In this document: in pieces, positions 26,852 through 35,613 of the stretch
How positions within the stretch are numbered: position 1 is the first letter of the stretch
How the letters are laid out: each line of letters begins with the position of its first letter
Source: Lichenibacterium ramalinae
GTDB taxonomy: Bacteria; Pseudomonadota; Alphaproteobacteria; Rhizobiales; Beijerinckiaceae
DNA length: 64,000 nt
Assembly (NCBI RefSeq): GCF_004137085.1
Contig: NZ_QYBC01000024.1
Coordinates: forward strand, 27,314 to 91,313
Direction: 5' to 3'
Made by a program: the position numbers and the translations under genes
Notes under the pieces: generated by a model
What the model saw: the letters and a program-made list of their open reading frames with translations, nothing else
Database searches by the model: none
What the model was told of the DNA's origin: nothing

Positions 26852-27613
26852 TCAAGCTGGGGAGAGGCGCAGAACGCCGTCGCGGCCGGTGCCGCTCCGT
26901 AGGAAGCCCTCGGCCTCGCGGAGGTCGGCCAGCTCGATCGGCGCCTCGGCGCCTCCGATCTTCAATGCGGCCTGGAGCACTTGCGTGACGTGGCGCAGCG
27001 ACGTCTTGAGGCCGAGCTGCACCAGAGCGTCACGTGTCGTTTTGTCGGCGATGTTGCAGGCCGCCGCGAATGCCGCGAAGTCCTCCGCCACCGGATCGCC
27101 AAGCCGCACCGTCTTCCAGATCCGGTCGCTGATCTGCTCGTAGGTGCCGGCGTCGGCCGACACGCGGCGCAACCGCTTCTCATTGCCGACGAAGACGATC
27201 GGAAGTCGGAAGTGGTCGGAGAACCGCAGAACGCTGCGGATCGCTTCCAGGTCGTAATTCTGGTATTCGTCGAGCAACAGGAAGCAACCGCGCTCCGCCA
27301 TGGCGGAGGCGCATCGCTCGCACGCCTCCTCCAGCTCGAAGCCTGTCCGGTGATAGTGGCTCCAGCCATCAGCCTCCATGATCGCGATGTGCAGGCCTTT
27401 AGTCGTGCGATAGCGCGCCCGGTATTCGACGTAGACGGCCCGCGGGTCGCGTCGGGCGATGTGCTCCAGCGTGGCCGTCTTGCCGATGCCGGGGCGTCCG
27501 ACCACAACAGCGGTGCCGTGGATGGAAAGGGCAAAGGCGATCGTCTCGTTGATCGCCAGCGCGATCGACGTCTCGACGAAGGGGACGCGTGGGGCGTCGT
27601 GGTCCTCGATCAT
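26852..27613 (-). CDS. MuB-like target-selection AAA+ ATPase
   Basis: A 253-aa AAA+ protein with Walker A GRPGIGKT (39-46), Walker B LLLDEYQN (112-119) and an Arg-rich sensor region. In Mu, MuB binds DNA as an ATP-dependent filament, delivers target DNA to MuA and gives target immunity. The gene follows the transposase with an ATGA overlap, exactly as A-B in Mu. The C-terminal helical domain is present, so the product looks complete. Confidence 0.88.
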   Translation of the reverse strand: MIEDHDAPRVPFVETSIALAINETIAFALSIHGTAVVVGRPGIGKTATLEHIARRDPRAVYVEYRARYRTTKGLHIAIMEADGWSHYHRTGFELEEACERCASAMAERGCFLLLDEYQNYDLEAIRSVLRFSDHFRLPIVFVGNEKRLRRVSADAGTYEQISDRIWKTVRLGDPVAEDFAAFAAACNIADKTTRDALVQLGLKTSLRHVTQVLQAALKIGGAEAPIELADLREAEGFLRSGTGRDGVLRLSPA

Positions 27614-29664
27614 GTGAGCCTCGGCATTTTGGCGTCGGCCATGAACTTGGCCGCGGTTTTCGAATGGCGCGCGTTGCGAGCCTTATCCTCGGCCTCGCGG
27701 TTGCGCCGGTCGGTTTCGACCTTGGTCAGGAGGTCGGCCGAACTCGCTTTGCGGTCCTCGGCGATGGTCTTCGCGTCGTCCGACGCATCAAGGGTCGCGC
27801 CGACCGGCACCTTGGGCGCGGCAGGGAACGTCGCGATGAGCTTGTCGCGCTCGGCCAGCGGGTCGACGTCGGGCACCGATCGGTCGAGCGCCTGGACGCC
27901 TTGGCGGCTGGCCCGCTCACGCTCGCCGGCCTCTACGGCGCCTTCAGGCGCCAGCATCGCATAGGGCTTGTCTCGCTCCAGGAAGCCCCGGAGCGCTCCC
28001 GTTTCATCCTTCCAGGGCAGGCGATCGAAGTGATCGTATTTCGGCACCAGCAGCTCGACAGTGTCGCCTTGGTAGGCCTGCAACGCCCGTGAGGTCCAAG
28101 GGCCCTTGAGCTTCACGCGGCCCTGGTGGACGTCGACAACCTTGGAGGTGGAGAACGCCACCAGGAAGGCACCATCCTCGACATCGACCCTCTGCCAGCC
28201 ATCGCTGATGAAAGCGCGAAGAGCGTCGTTCGGCGACTTGCCGCCGAGGGCGCTGCCGAACTGCGGCGTCTCCGCATAGAGCACGTCCACATAGCGGTTC
28301 AGCAGCTCGCGCAGCTCGGCGAAGGTGCCCGGGAACGGCTCCGGCTCGCGCCCGACGTTGGCGCTCTTCTTCCGCGTTCGGTCGCCCGCCACCCATCCGG
28401 GGATGACGTGAAAATACTTGCGCTCCAGAACGCCGAAGATGCCCTCGATCGGCTTGGCCGGCGCGTTGTAGGCGCGAGCCCGAACGATGTTGGAGCGGCG
28501 CTCCTCCCAGGTCCCGAGGTCTGGGATGAGGCGCCGGCCGTCGCGGTCCATGAGCTTCAGGGCGTCGTCGATGAACTCCAGCCAGCGATATTCGGACCCG
28601 TTGTCCCCGTAGACTGCCCGCGGGCCGCCCCAAATTCGTATCGTCGCTGTGGTGTGGGCGATGACGTGGCGAGCGGTGATCCCCTTACCTTCGTCGAGCA
28701 GCACCCAATCGACGCGGATGCGGTTTGTGGCGAGGTCCAGCGTCGCGATCCCGCGGGGATAGGCGATGGTGCCGTTCTCGCGCCGGCACCCGATATCGAG
28801 CGGATGCACGTCGACCACCCACACGTCGTTGGGCAGGAGGCCAGCACGGGTGCGCGAGATGCGGGAGCGAGCGTCTTCGTGCGCCTTGCGGTCCGTCTTG
28901 AAGCGGTGGACCTTGCGAAGGTCCTTCGCCCGGCGAATGAGGTGCACGGGGATGGCACAGGCGGCGAGCAGCGCTTCCGTCGACAGGTCGGAGCCCGCCT
29001 GTCGGGTTAGCTCAAGCAGGTGCTCTCTCGCGAGCCGCAGGATGATGGACGGGCTCTCCCCCGCCTTCACAAGCCCGCCGATGTAGCCTGCCAGTTCGGT
29101 GGCGATGGTGTGGGCGGCAGCCTTGGGAAGTTTCACAGCCTTGTCCCAGGCACGGGAGACGACTGCGGCGCGCTCGCCGGCCCCCTTCCGCTTCCGGCGC
29201 GTTAGGCCGGCGAAGCCCTCCGCCTCGTGCTTCTCCGCCCACCGCTGGATGGAGCGCTCTGAGGCCGCGAAGGGTTTCCCGTCGAGGTGGAACACCTCGG
29301 CCGCGCGGGCCTTCGTCGCCACGGCCCGCTCGGGCGTGCCCGGCTTCGTCTTGAGCACCGGGCCGATGATGTGGAACCGCATGTTGCGGACCGACGCCTC
29401 GGCGTCGTCGAGCTTCAAGGCGAGTTGGACAGGCGTCTTAGGCGTTAGGAGAGCAGCTTGAACGGCCGGTGGAAGGCTCTTGACCTCGATATACAGAACC
29501 TGACCAGAGCGCCCACCGGACCCGCCTCCCTCGCGAACCACAAGCACGCTGTCCTGCCAAGGCCTCTCACGCCCTAGTAGAAATTGACGAGCGATTTTGT
29601 GGGAGGCCTGCCGAGAGATCCCAGCCACGTCGGCCAACACTGGGACGGTGATCTCGGCAACCAC
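27610..29664 (-). CDS. MuA-like DDE transposase
   Basis: A 684-aa transposase. The N-terminal 35 residues form a Mu-type winged-helix (VLADVAGISRQASHKIARQF), followed by end-binding helices with SERSIQRWAEKHEAEGFAGL. The catalytic DDE triad is visible: Asp285 in VWVVDVHPLD, Asp354 in VYGDNGSEYR and Glu407 in AKPIEGIFG, in agreement with Asp269, Asp336 and Glu392 of MuA. A beta-barrel and a basic C-terminal tail for MuB contact follow. The start is GTG at 29664, sharing one base with the stop of the Ner-like gene. No break in the frame, so transposition is potentially functional. Confidence 0.92.
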   Translation of the reverse strand: MVAEITVPVLADVAGISRQASHKIARQFLLGRERPWQDSVLVVREGGGSGGRSGQVLYIEVKSLPPAVQAALLTPKTPVQLALKLDDAEASVRNMRFHIIGPVLKTKPGTPERAVATKARAAEVFHLDGKPFAASERSIQRWAEKHEAEGFAGLTRRKRKGAGERAAVVSRAWDKAVKLPKAAAHTIATELAGYIGGLVKAGESPSIILRLAREHLLELTRQAGSDLSTEALLAACAIPVHLIRRAKDLRKVHRFKTDRKAHEDARSRISRTRAGLLPNDVWVVDVHPLDIGCRRENGTIAYPRGIATLDLATNRIRVDWVLLDEGKGITARHVIAHTTATIRIWGGPRAVYGDNGSEYRWLEFIDDALKLMDRDGRRLIPDLGTWEERRSNIVRARAYNAPAKPIEGIFGVLERKYFHVIPGWVAGDRTRKKSANVGREPEPFPGTFAELRELLNRYVDVLYAETPQFGSALGGKSPNDALRAFISDGWQRVDVEDGAFLVAFSTSKVVDVHQGRVKLKGPWTSRALQAYQGDTVELLVPKYDHFDRLPWKDETGALRGFLERDKPYAMLAPEGAVEAGERERASRQGVQALDRSVPDVDPLAERDKLIATFPAAPKVPVGATLDASDDAKTIAEDRKASSADLLTKVETDRRNREAEDKARNARHSKTAAKFMADAKMPRLT

Positions 29665-29900
29665 TACGCTTCTCCGCCGACCTGCAGCGTCTCGGCAATG
29701 AGCTGGTCGACGAGTGCCCTGCTCTTTCTGCTATGGCGAAGCCCCTTGAGGGCTTTTTCCACCGTTTGCCGGTTCACCCCCTTCGCGTTACACCATGCGT
29801 TCAAGGTGGTGCCTTGTGTCACAAGCGCTCCGCGCACGACCCTATAAAGGTCGTCGGAGGCGATGATGGCGACGGGGAGAGTGCGCTGGAGCTGGTGCAT
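29664..29900 (-). CDS. Ner-like early DNA-binding regulator
   Basis: A 78-aa protein from ATG 29900 with a helix-turn-helix: VVRGALVTQGTTLNAWCNAKGVNRQTVEKALKG, the pattern of Ner/Nlp-type regulators in Mu-like phages of alphaproteobacteria, where it turns down early and repressor transcription. Its ATG overlaps the ATG of the divergent repressor within the four bases CATG. Since a TTGACA box lies at 29931-29936 the transcript would begin close to this ATG, so a later start (for example the GTG in VVRGAL) is possible. First gene of the ner-A-B operon. Confidence 0.72.
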   Translation of the reverse strand: MHQLQRTLPVAIIASDDLYRVVRGALVTQGTTLNAWCNAKGVNRQTVEKALKGLRHSRKSRALVDQLIAETLQVGGEA

Positions 29901-30462
29901 GGTTGATAAGAATGCGCTTAAACAAGCGCATGTCAAGCTACTCTCCGACGAGGAGATGCTTGCGCGGCTGCGCGACGCGCTTAAGCGCAAGAGCGTTTCG
30001 CTTCGCCATCTCAGCCAAGCGCTAGGCGTTCCGTACCGGTCCGTCCAAAATTACCTTGGCGGCGAGACGAGAATGCCCGCCTCATTCCTCATCAACGTTT
30101 GTGGTTATGTCGGCTTAGAGCCAAGCTTCTTGTACAATGGCGACTTCCGACCACACTATCACGACTTGAAGGATGCTGTAGCCAAGGCCTGTCAGGTACT
30201 GGACATTCCTCGACAGGAGGATGCGCAGCTTGTGGACGGCATACTTCGATCAGGTGAGACGCCACAACGCGTCTTTGTGGATCGTGCTACGGAACTCATC
30301 AGTGAGAATTACGACCGTTTCCGCCACGAGTGGCTGAACCGGCGAACTGCCGCCTTCGGCTTCCGGGGCGATCCCTTTGTTGACGATCACTCCGACAAAC
30401 AGGTTGACCAGTCTGGTTTACCAGTACCACCGCTCGACCCTGCCCGTGATATAGACGGTTGA
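29899..30462 (+). CDS. phage repressor-like XRE family regulator
   Basis: A 187-aa protein on the plus strand, divergent from the early operon. The HTH is in LRHLSQALGVPYRSVQNYLGG, after LRDALKRKSVS; the C-terminal 100 residues are polar with no peptidase motif, so it is not of the LexA-cleavable type. The start ATG 29899 has GGAG seven bases upstream; ATG 29956 is an alternative. By position it is the c repressor that keeps the prophage silent. Codon use and composition are a little less GC-rich than in the structural genes. Confidence 0.75.
   Translation: MVDKNALKQAHVKLLSDEEMLARLRDALKRKSVSLRHLSQALGVPYRSVQNYLGGETRMPASFLINVCGYVGLEPSFLYNGDFRPHYHDLKDAVAKACQVLDIPRQEDAQLVDGILRSGETPQRVFVDRATELISENYDRFRHEWLNRRTAAFGFRGDPFVDDHSDKQVDQSGLPVPPLDPARDIDG
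29908..29988. promoter_or_regulatory. early promoter and repressor operators of the prophage
   Basis: On the minus strand a perfect -35 box TTGACA (29936-29931) is followed by an inverted repeat ATGCGCTT/AAGCGCAT (29912-29931, 4-base centre) that fills the spacer, then a weak -10 region (TTCTTAT). A second site, the perfect 12-bp palindrome GCGCTTAAGCGC (29977-29988), uses the same half-site GCGCTT. The layout fits an early promoter blocked by a repressor dimer. The second operator lies inside the 5' coding part of the repressor gene. Confidence 0.6.
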
Positions 30463-30547
30463 CCAGAAAGCTGGGGTATATCAGTCCTGTCATCGATACG
30501 TGGCGGAAGCCATTCTCGGTTCCTGCTGTTGCGGACTGGTAAACCAG
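30413..30547. repeat. inverted pair of 12-bp palindromes at repressor end
   Basis: CTGGTTTACCAG (30413-30424, inside the 3' end of the repressor gene) and its reverse complement CTGGTAAACCAG (30536-30547) flank the internal end repeat at 30489. They may help to bend or fold the phage end, or bind a regulator; no assignment is possible. Confidence 0.4.
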
Positions 30548-30602
30548 CTAAGTTGTTGCTGTTGCTGAATAAATGGCTTCACTCCCGCCAAATATCGATG
30601 AC
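30489..30602 (+). repeat. prophage end repeats, lexA-proximal end
   Basis: Two copies of the 18-bp unit seen at the other end: GTCATCGATACGTGGCGG (30489-30506) and, in opposite orientation, CCGCCAAATATCGATGAC (30585-30602). The outer copy points inward in the mirror sense of the 13281 copy, as expected for transposon ends. The interval 30463-30768 has no gene; beyond the repeats it holds only about 60 bp of presumed host DNA before the LexA box. Confidence 0.7.
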
Positions 30603-30661
30603 GGCGCCCGCCAAAGAGCGAAAATGCGCCCACCACCCCCCATCGTCGCAGGCCGCTTGCG

Positions 30662-30702
30662 GAACGCACAGGGAACATGTAGCTCTCGTTCATGTTTTGT
30701 TT
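30662..30702 (+). promoter_or_regulatory. LexA (SOS) boxes upstream of lexA
   Basis: GAAC at 30662-30665 and 30673-30676 are separated by exactly 7 bases, the alphaproteobacterial LexA box. A second near match, GTTC (30688-30691) with GTTT (30699-30702), also has a 7-base spacer. Both lie 67-107 bp before the lexA ATG, so lexA is probably autoregulated from its own promoter and does not depend on readthrough from moeA. Confidence 0.8.
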
Positions 30703-30768
30703 TAGTCGAGTCGGTAAGGGGCCCCGGCCGGGGGCCGGCCGGGTCGGCGCCGCGCCGCGAGGCCTACC

Positions 30769-31485
30769 ATGCTGACCGAAAAACAGAGCGAACTGCTCCG
30801 TTTCATCCACGCCCGCCTGCAGAAGACCGGGGTGCCGCCCTCCTTCGACGAGATGAAGGACGCGCTGGACCTGAAGTCGAAGTCAGGCATCCACCGGCTC
30901 ATCATGGCGCTGGAGGAGCGGGGCTTCATCCGGCGGCTGCCGAACCGGGCCCGGGCGCTCGAAGTGCTGCGCCTGCCCGAACAGGCCGCCGCCGAGGTCG
31001 CCAAGCCGAAGGGCTTCACGCCGACGCTGGTGAAGGGCGGCAAGCCCGCGCCCAAGCCCGGCCTCGCCACGCCGCGGTCCGAGCCGACGCGGGACCTGCC
31101 GGGCGCCTACGAGATCCCCGTCATGGGACGCATCGCGGCCGGCACGCCGATCTCGGCGATCCAGACCCAGAGCCATACGATCGCGATCTCGGCCGATTTC
31201 CTGGCCTCGGGCGAGCATTTCGCCCTGGAGGTGCGGGGCGACTCGATGGTCGAGGCCGGCATCCTCGACAACGACACCGTGATCATCCGCCGGCAGGAGA
31301 CCGCCAACACGGGCGACATCGTGGTGGCGCTGGTCGACGACGAGGAGGCGACGCTGAAGCGACTGCGGCGGCGGGGCGCCTCCGTGGCGCTCGAGCCTGC
31401 CAATGCTGCCTACGAGACCCGCATCTTCGGGCCGGAGCGCGTCAAGGTGCAGGGCGTCCTGGTCAGCCTGTTCCGCCGCTACTGA
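30769..31485 (+). CDS. lexA: SOS repressor LexA
   Basis: Repressor of the DNA-damage response, 238 aa. N-terminal winged helix ([40 protein letters not shown]), a linker, then the S24 peptidase domain: cleavage site Ala124-Gly125 in MGRIAAGTP, nucleophile Ser159 in RGDSMVEAG and Lys197 in EEATLKRL. RecA-stimulated self-cleavage therefore seems intact. In related genomes lexA follows moeA; here the prophage separates them. ATG 30769 has AGG upstream and begins the conserved MLTEKQ. Confidence 0.96.
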   Translation: MLTEKQSELLRFIHARLQKTGVPPSFDEMKDALDLKSKSGIHRLIMALEERGFIRRLPNRARALEVLRLPEQAAAEVAKPKGFTPTLVKGGKPAPKPGLATPRSEPTRDLPGAYEIPVMGRIAAGTPISAIQTQSHTIAISADFLASGEHFALEVRGDSMVEAGILDNDTVIIRRQETANTGDIVVALVDDEEATLKRLRRRGASVALEPANAAYETRIFGPERVKVQGVLVSLFRRY

Positions 31486-31497
31486 CCGGCGCCGCCC

Positions 31498-32244
31498 TCA
31501 GCGCCAATGCTCCGCCACCCAGGGCACGGGTGGCAGGGAGCGGTAGAACTTCTTGTACCACTTGGCCGGCCAGCGGCCCCGCATGGCCTCGTCGGGCCGC
31601 GGATGGCCGGTGAAGACCACGACGCGCGCCTCCGGCGGCAGGGCCGGCGCCTTCACGAGATAGAGCGGCCAGGGCGGCAACAGCCCGTGTTTGAAGCTCG
31701 GGCACCAAGCTTCCGGCCAGAACGCGACCGGCAGCCGCGATGCCTTGGTGACGTAGATCTGCTCGTTGTCGAAGCGGTGGGACATCCGCACCGCGTCGGC
31801 CTCGAAATCGGCCACGAGATGCGGCGCCGAGCCGGCTCGAAAGCGCATCACCGACGAATTGCCGATGCCGTCGCGCCGTCCCTGCGTCGGGTTACGCACC
31901 AGCACCAACTGGCCGGGCGCGTGGTCGAAGAGCGCGTCGAGCGGCCCGGTGACGAGGATGTCGAGGTCGAGGAACAGCAAGTCGCCGCCGAGGCCCCCGA
32001 GGCCTCCCGCGGCGTCGGCGGTCCAGAGCGCCAGCTTGCGCCAGGGTCCCGGCTTCAGGCCGGGCGGCAGGTGGATGTCGGGGATCGGGCGCGCGTCGAT
32101 CGCGGCGTCGAGCCCGTCGATCGGGTCCGTGAAGGCGACGAACCGCGTCGGCCGCGCGACGTTGCGCATGACGGCGCGATGCAGCCGATTGACGTAATCG
32201 GCTCCATACTCGCTGCCCCAGCGGATGCAGACGACGGTCTGCAC
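31498..32244 (-). CDS. putative glycosyltransferase
   Basis: A 248-aa protein starting QTVVCIRWGSEYGADYVNRLHR after a GTG. The segment LLFLDLDILVTGPLDALF gives a DxD-type metal/nucleotide-sugar site, and the N-terminal strand pattern and the C-terminal KWYKKFYRS resemble small glycosyltransferases acting on surface polysaccharide or LPS. GTG 32244 has GGGAG upstream; longer frames only shadow aspS. It lies 23 bp after the aspS stop and probably shares its transcript; the end is convergent with lexA, 12 bp apart. Substrate unknown. Confidence 0.7.
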   Translation of the reverse strand: MQTVVCIRWGSEYGADYVNRLHRAVMRNVARPTRFVAFTDPIDGLDAAIDARPIPDIHLPPGLKPGPWRKLALWTADAAGGLGGLGGDLLFLDLDILVTGPLDALFDHAPGQLVLVRNPTQGRRDGIGNSSVMRFRAGSAPHLVADFEADAVRMSHRFDNEQIYVTKASRLPVAFWPEAWCPSFKHGLLPPWPLYLVKAPALPPEARVVVFTGHPRPDEAMRGRWPAKWYKKFYRSLPPVPWVAEHWR

Positions 32245-32267
32245 GGGCGGGCGCTCCCGCGGCCGGC

Positions 32268-34115
32268 TCAGGCGCCGTGCGGCGACACCAGGGCGTCGGG
32301 ATCGGCCTCCGGCTTCGGCCCGGCGGAGGGCGGCGTCGCGGTCGAGCGGATGTGCAGTTCGCGCAGCTGCTTCGGGGTCGCCGGGGCCGGGGCTCCCATC
32401 AGCAGGTCCTCGGCGCGCTGGTTCATGGGGAACAGCACGACCTCGCGCAGGTTCTCCTCCCCGGCCAGCAGCATGACGATGCGGTCGACGCCGGGCGCGA
32501 TGCCGCCGTGCGGCGGCGCCCCGTACTGGAAGGCGCGGTACATGCCGCCGAACCGCTCTTCCAGCACGGATTCCTCGTAGCCCGCGATGGCGAAGGCCTT
32601 GCGCATCACGTCGGGACGGTGGTTCCGGATGGCGCCGGAGGACAGTTCGATGCCGTTGCAGACGATGTCGTACTGGTAGGCCAGGATGTCGAGCGGATCC
32701 ATCGTCTCCAGCGCCTCGAGCCCGCCTTGCGGCATCGAGAACGGGTTGTGGGAGAAGTCGACCTTCTTGTCGTCGTCGTTGTACTCGTACATCGGGAAGT
32801 CGACGATCCAGCACAGCTCGAACTTGTCCTCGTCGAGGAGCTTCAGCTCGCGGCCGATGCGGGTGCGGGCGAGGCCGGCGAGTCGGGCTGCTTTGGCCTC
32901 GGTGTCGGCGGCGAAGAACACGGCGTCGCCGGGCCCCACCTTGGCGTCCGCGCAGATGCGGGCCAGCACCTCGGGCGGGATGAACTTGGCGATCGGCCCC
33001 TTGCCGACGGGCGCCCCGGCCTCGCCGTCGAGGATCACGTAGCCGAGGCCGGCCGCGCCCTCGGTGCGGGCCCAGTCGTTCAGCTTGTCGAAGAACGAGC
33101 GCGGCTGCGCGCCAGCGCCCGGTGCCGGGATGGCCCGCACCACGCCGCCGTTGGCCACCACGCTCTTGAAGGCCTTGAAGGTGACGCTGTCGTCGGCGAA
33201 GGCCTGGCTGACGTCGGCGATGATCAGCGGGTTGCGCAGGTCGGGCTTGTCGTTGCCGTATTTCAGCATCGACTCGCGGTAGGGGATGCGGGTGAATTTC
33301 TGGGTGACGGGCCGGCCACCGCCGAACTCCTCGAAGATGCCGCGCAACACCGGCTCCACCGTGTCGAACACGTCGTCCTGCGTGACGAAGCTCATCTCGA
33401 TGTCGAGCTGGTAGAACTCGCCGGGCGAACGGTCGGCGCGGGCGTCCTCGTCGCGGAAGCAGGGCGCGATCTGGAAGTAGCGGTCGAAGCCCGCCACCAT
33501 GATGAGCTGCTTGAACTGCTGGGGCGCCTGCGGCAGCGCGTAGAACTTGCCCGGGTGGACGCGGGACGGCACGAGGTAGTCGCGCGCACCCTCGGGCGAG
33601 GAGGCCGTGAGGATGGGCGTCTGGAACTCGGTGAAGCCCTGCCCCTTCATGCGGCCGCGCAGGCTGTCAATGACGCGCGAGCGCATGATGATGTTGTTGT
33701 GCAGCCGCTCGCGGCGCAGGTCGAGGAAGCGGTACTTGAGCCGGATCTCCTCCGGGTACTCCTGGTCGCCCGCCACCGGCATGGGCAGCTCGGCGGCCGG
33801 GCCCAGCACCTCGATCTCGGCGGCGTAGAGTTCCACCTGCCCGGTCGCCATCTCGGCGTTCTCGGTGCCGGCGGGGCGGCGGCGCACCGGCCCGTCGACC
33901 CTCACCACCCATTCGGAGCGGAGCTTCTCGGCCTGGGCGAAGGCGGGCGAATCGGGATCGATGACCACCTGCGTCATGCCGTAATGGTCGCGCAGGTCGA
34001 TGAACAGCACGCCGCCATGGTCGCGGATCCGGTTGCACCAGCCGGCCAGGCGAACGTCGGTGCCGATGTCGGCTTCGCTCAGGGCGCCGCAGGTGTGGGT
34101 GCGGTAGCGGTGCAT
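32268..34115 (-). CDS. aspS: aspartate--tRNA(Asp/Asn) ligase
   Basis: Bacterial-type AspRS, 615 aa: N-terminal OB-fold anticodon domain ([20 protein letters not shown]), class II motif 2 ([21 protein letters not shown]), the bacterial GAD insertion, and motif 3 ([15 protein letters not shown]). It begins [18 protein letters not shown]. The C-terminal Pro/Ala tail after ELHIRS is short and not conserved. In alphaproteobacteria the enzyme is often nondiscriminating and also charges tRNA-Asn for the amidotransferase pathway; this cannot be decided here. Divergent from rnd across 238 bp in which I see no recognised element. Confidence 0.95.
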   Translation of the reverse strand: MHRYRTHTCGALSEADIGTDVRLAGWCNRIRDHGGVLFIDLRDHYGMTQVVIDPDSPAFAQAEKLRSEWVVRVDGPVRRRPAGTENAEMATGQVELYAAEIEVLGPAAELPMPVAGDQEYPEEIRLKYRFLDLRRERLHNNIIMRSRVIDSLRGRMKGQGFTEFQTPILTASSPEGARDYLVPSRVHPGKFYALPQAPQQFKQLIMVAGFDRYFQIAPCFRDEDARADRSPGEFYQLDIEMSFVTQDDVFDTVEPVLRGIFEEFGGGRPVTQKFTRIPYRESMLKYGNDKPDLRNPLIIADVSQAFADDSVTFKAFKSVVANGGVVRAIPAPGAGAQPRSFFDKLNDWARTEGAAGLGYVILDGEAGAPVGKGPIAKFIPPEVLARICADAKVGPGDAVFFAADTEAKAARLAGLARTRIGRELKLLDEDKFELCWIVDFPMYEYNDDDKKVDFSHNPFSMPQGGLEALETMDPLDILAYQYDIVCNGIELSSGAIRNHRPDVMRKAFAIAGYEESVLEERFGGMYRAFQYGAPPHGGIAPGVDRIVMLLAGEENLREVVLFPMNQRAEDLLMGAPAPATPKQLRELHIRSTATPPSAGPKPEADPDALVSPHGA

Positions 34116-34353
34116 GGCATCAACTCTCGGGACGGAGGCTGCGGGCGTGGGACGCCCAGGGCTCGCGGCTCGGGGTAGGAGCCGCGGCGGCGCACCGCGT
34201 TTGTCACCATTTCCGGCAGACTGTCAAAACATCCGGCGCCGCCACGGTCCTGCGACGGCCCTGCGGCGGCTCGGTCCCGCCATCGCGGCCTTTCGTTGAC
34301 TCTGCACCCAGCCCCGGCTCGCAACGCGCGCGCGCTTGCGTTAAGGGAGCCGC

Positions 34354-35529
34354 ATGACACTGATCACCACCACCGAAGAGCTCGCGGCGGTCTGCCGTCG
34401 CCTCGCCCGGCATCCGTTCGTCACCGTCGACACCGAGTTCCTGCGCGAGACGACCTTCTGGCCGAAGCTCTGCGTGCTGCAGCTCGCCTCCGACGAGGAG
34501 GCCGTGGTGGTGGATGCGCTGGCGCCCGAGATCGACCTCATCCCGTTCCTCGACCTCATGGCGAACCGCGACGTCGTCAAGGTCTTCCACGCGGCGCGCC
34601 AGGACCTCGAGATCATCTGGAAGATGTCGGGCCGCCTGCCCGACCCGCTGTTCGACACGCAGGTCGCCGCCATGGTCTGCGGCTTCGGCGACCAGGTGTC
34701 CTACAGCGAGCTCGCCCAGACCCTGTGCCGGGTGACGATCGACAAGTCGTCGCGCTTCACCGATTGGGCGCGCCGGCCTCTGAGCGCCGCCCAGGTCACC
34801 TACGCGCTCGCCGACGTCACCCACCTGCGCGACATCTACCGGGTGCTGCTGGGCCAGCTCGAGGCCTCCAAGCGCACCGGGTGGCTCGCCGACGAGATGC
34901 GGACGCTCCTGTCGCCCGCCACCTACGAGCAGCACCCCGACCAGGCCTGGGAGCGCTTCCGCTCGAAGCTGCGCAAGCCCCGCGACCTCGCCGTGATGAT
35001 GGATCTGGCGGCCTGGCGGGAATCCGAGGCGCAGAGCCGCGACGTGCCGCGCTCGCGCATCCTCAAGGACGACGCCTTGATCGAGGTGGCGACGGCGGCG
35101 CCGCGCTCGCTCGAGGCCCTGGGCGATCTCCGGGCCGTGCCGCGCGGCATGGACAAGTCCCGGCTCGGCCCCGACATGCTGGCCGCGGTCGAGCGCGGGC
35201 TCGCCCGCGACCCCAAGACCCTGCCCCGCATCGAGCGCGACCGCCGCGGCAACGGCGGCGGCGGCGGGGCCACAGTGGAACTCCTCAAGGTCCTGCTGCG
35301 GCAGGTGGCCGATGCCCACGGCGTCGCCGCCAAGCTGATCGCCAGCGTCGACGACCTCGAAGCCATCGCGGCCAGCGACACCGCCGAGGTCCCGGCCCTC
35401 GAGGGCTGGCGGCGCGCGATGTTCGGCAGCAAGGCGCTGGACCTCAAGCACAGCCGCCTCGCCCTCACGGTCGAGAACGGCAAGGTCATCGCCCTCGAAT
35501 GGCAGGACGGCGAACCGCCGGCAGCCTGA
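34354..35529 (+). CDS. rnd: ribonuclease D
   Basis: 3'-5' exoribonuclease for tRNA precursor and structured RNA trimming, 391 aa. The DEDD exonuclease residues are seen in [22 protein letters not shown] and in the third motif near [12 protein letters not shown]; an HRDC domain follows (about 205-290). The ATG at 34354 has GGGAG six bases upstream. A perfect 28-bp inverted repeat downstream separates it from convergent ppx. Confidence 0.94.
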   Translation: MTLITTTEELAAVCRRLARHPFVTVDTEFLRETTFWPKLCVLQLASDEEAVVVDALAPEIDLIPFLDLMANRDVVKVFHAARQDLEIIWKMSGRLPDPLFDTQVAAMVCGFGDQVSYSELAQTLCRVTIDKSSRFTDWARRPLSAAQVTYALADVTHLRDIYRVLLGQLEASKRTGWLADEMRTLLSPATYEQHPDQAWERFRSKLRKPRDLAVMMDLAAWRESEAQSRDVPRSRILKDDALIEVATAAPRSLEALGDLRAVPRGMDKSRLGPDMLAAVERGLARDPKTLPRIERDRRGNGGGGGATVELLKVLLRQVADAHGVAAKLIASVDDLEAIAASDTAEVPALEGWRRAMFGSKALDLKHSRLALTVENGKVIALEWQDGEPPAA

Positions 35530-35562
35530 CGCGGCCGTTCCCGCGGCTGCGGCCGGAGGATC

Positions 35563-35590
35563 ACGACCTGCCCGGCGCCGGGCAGGTCGT
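35563..35590. terminator. perfect 28-bp palindrome between rnd and ppx
   Basis: ACGACCTGCCCGGC (35563-35576) is followed immediately by its exact reverse complement (35577-35590). In RNA it would fold into a very stable hairpin in both directions, between two convergent genes. No T-tract; most likely a bidirectional terminator, or possibly a protein-binding palindrome. Confidence 0.65.
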
Positions 35591-35613
35591 CCGGCGGCGG
35601 ATCGTCCCGTCCG

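Larger units (their letters stand above)
13274..30602 (-). mobile_element. compact Mu-like transposable prophage
   Basis: The element lies between moeA and lexA, genes usually adjacent in this group. It is delimited by related end repeats (GTCATCGAT-N3-TGGCGG) in opposite orientation at 13281 and 30602. Early genes run leftward from a repressor/Ner switch at about 29.9 kb: MuA transposase, MuB ATPase, GemA-like genes; late genes present are a putative regulator, tape measure, G, I and capsid. The order and the overlapping ATGA junctions are phage-like, and frames are intact except one cargo gene. I found no terminase, portal, second minor head protein, sheath, tube, baseplate or lysis cassette, so it cannot be self-sufficient as a phage. 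Exact termini and the expected 5-bp target duplication could not be fixed by eye; 13274 is a TG seven bases before the first repeat and 30602 is the outer base of the last. Confidence 0.85.

Noticed and set aside
32277..34178. 633-aa plus-strand open frame
   Set aside because: Antisense shadow of aspS, whose motifs are clear on the other strand.
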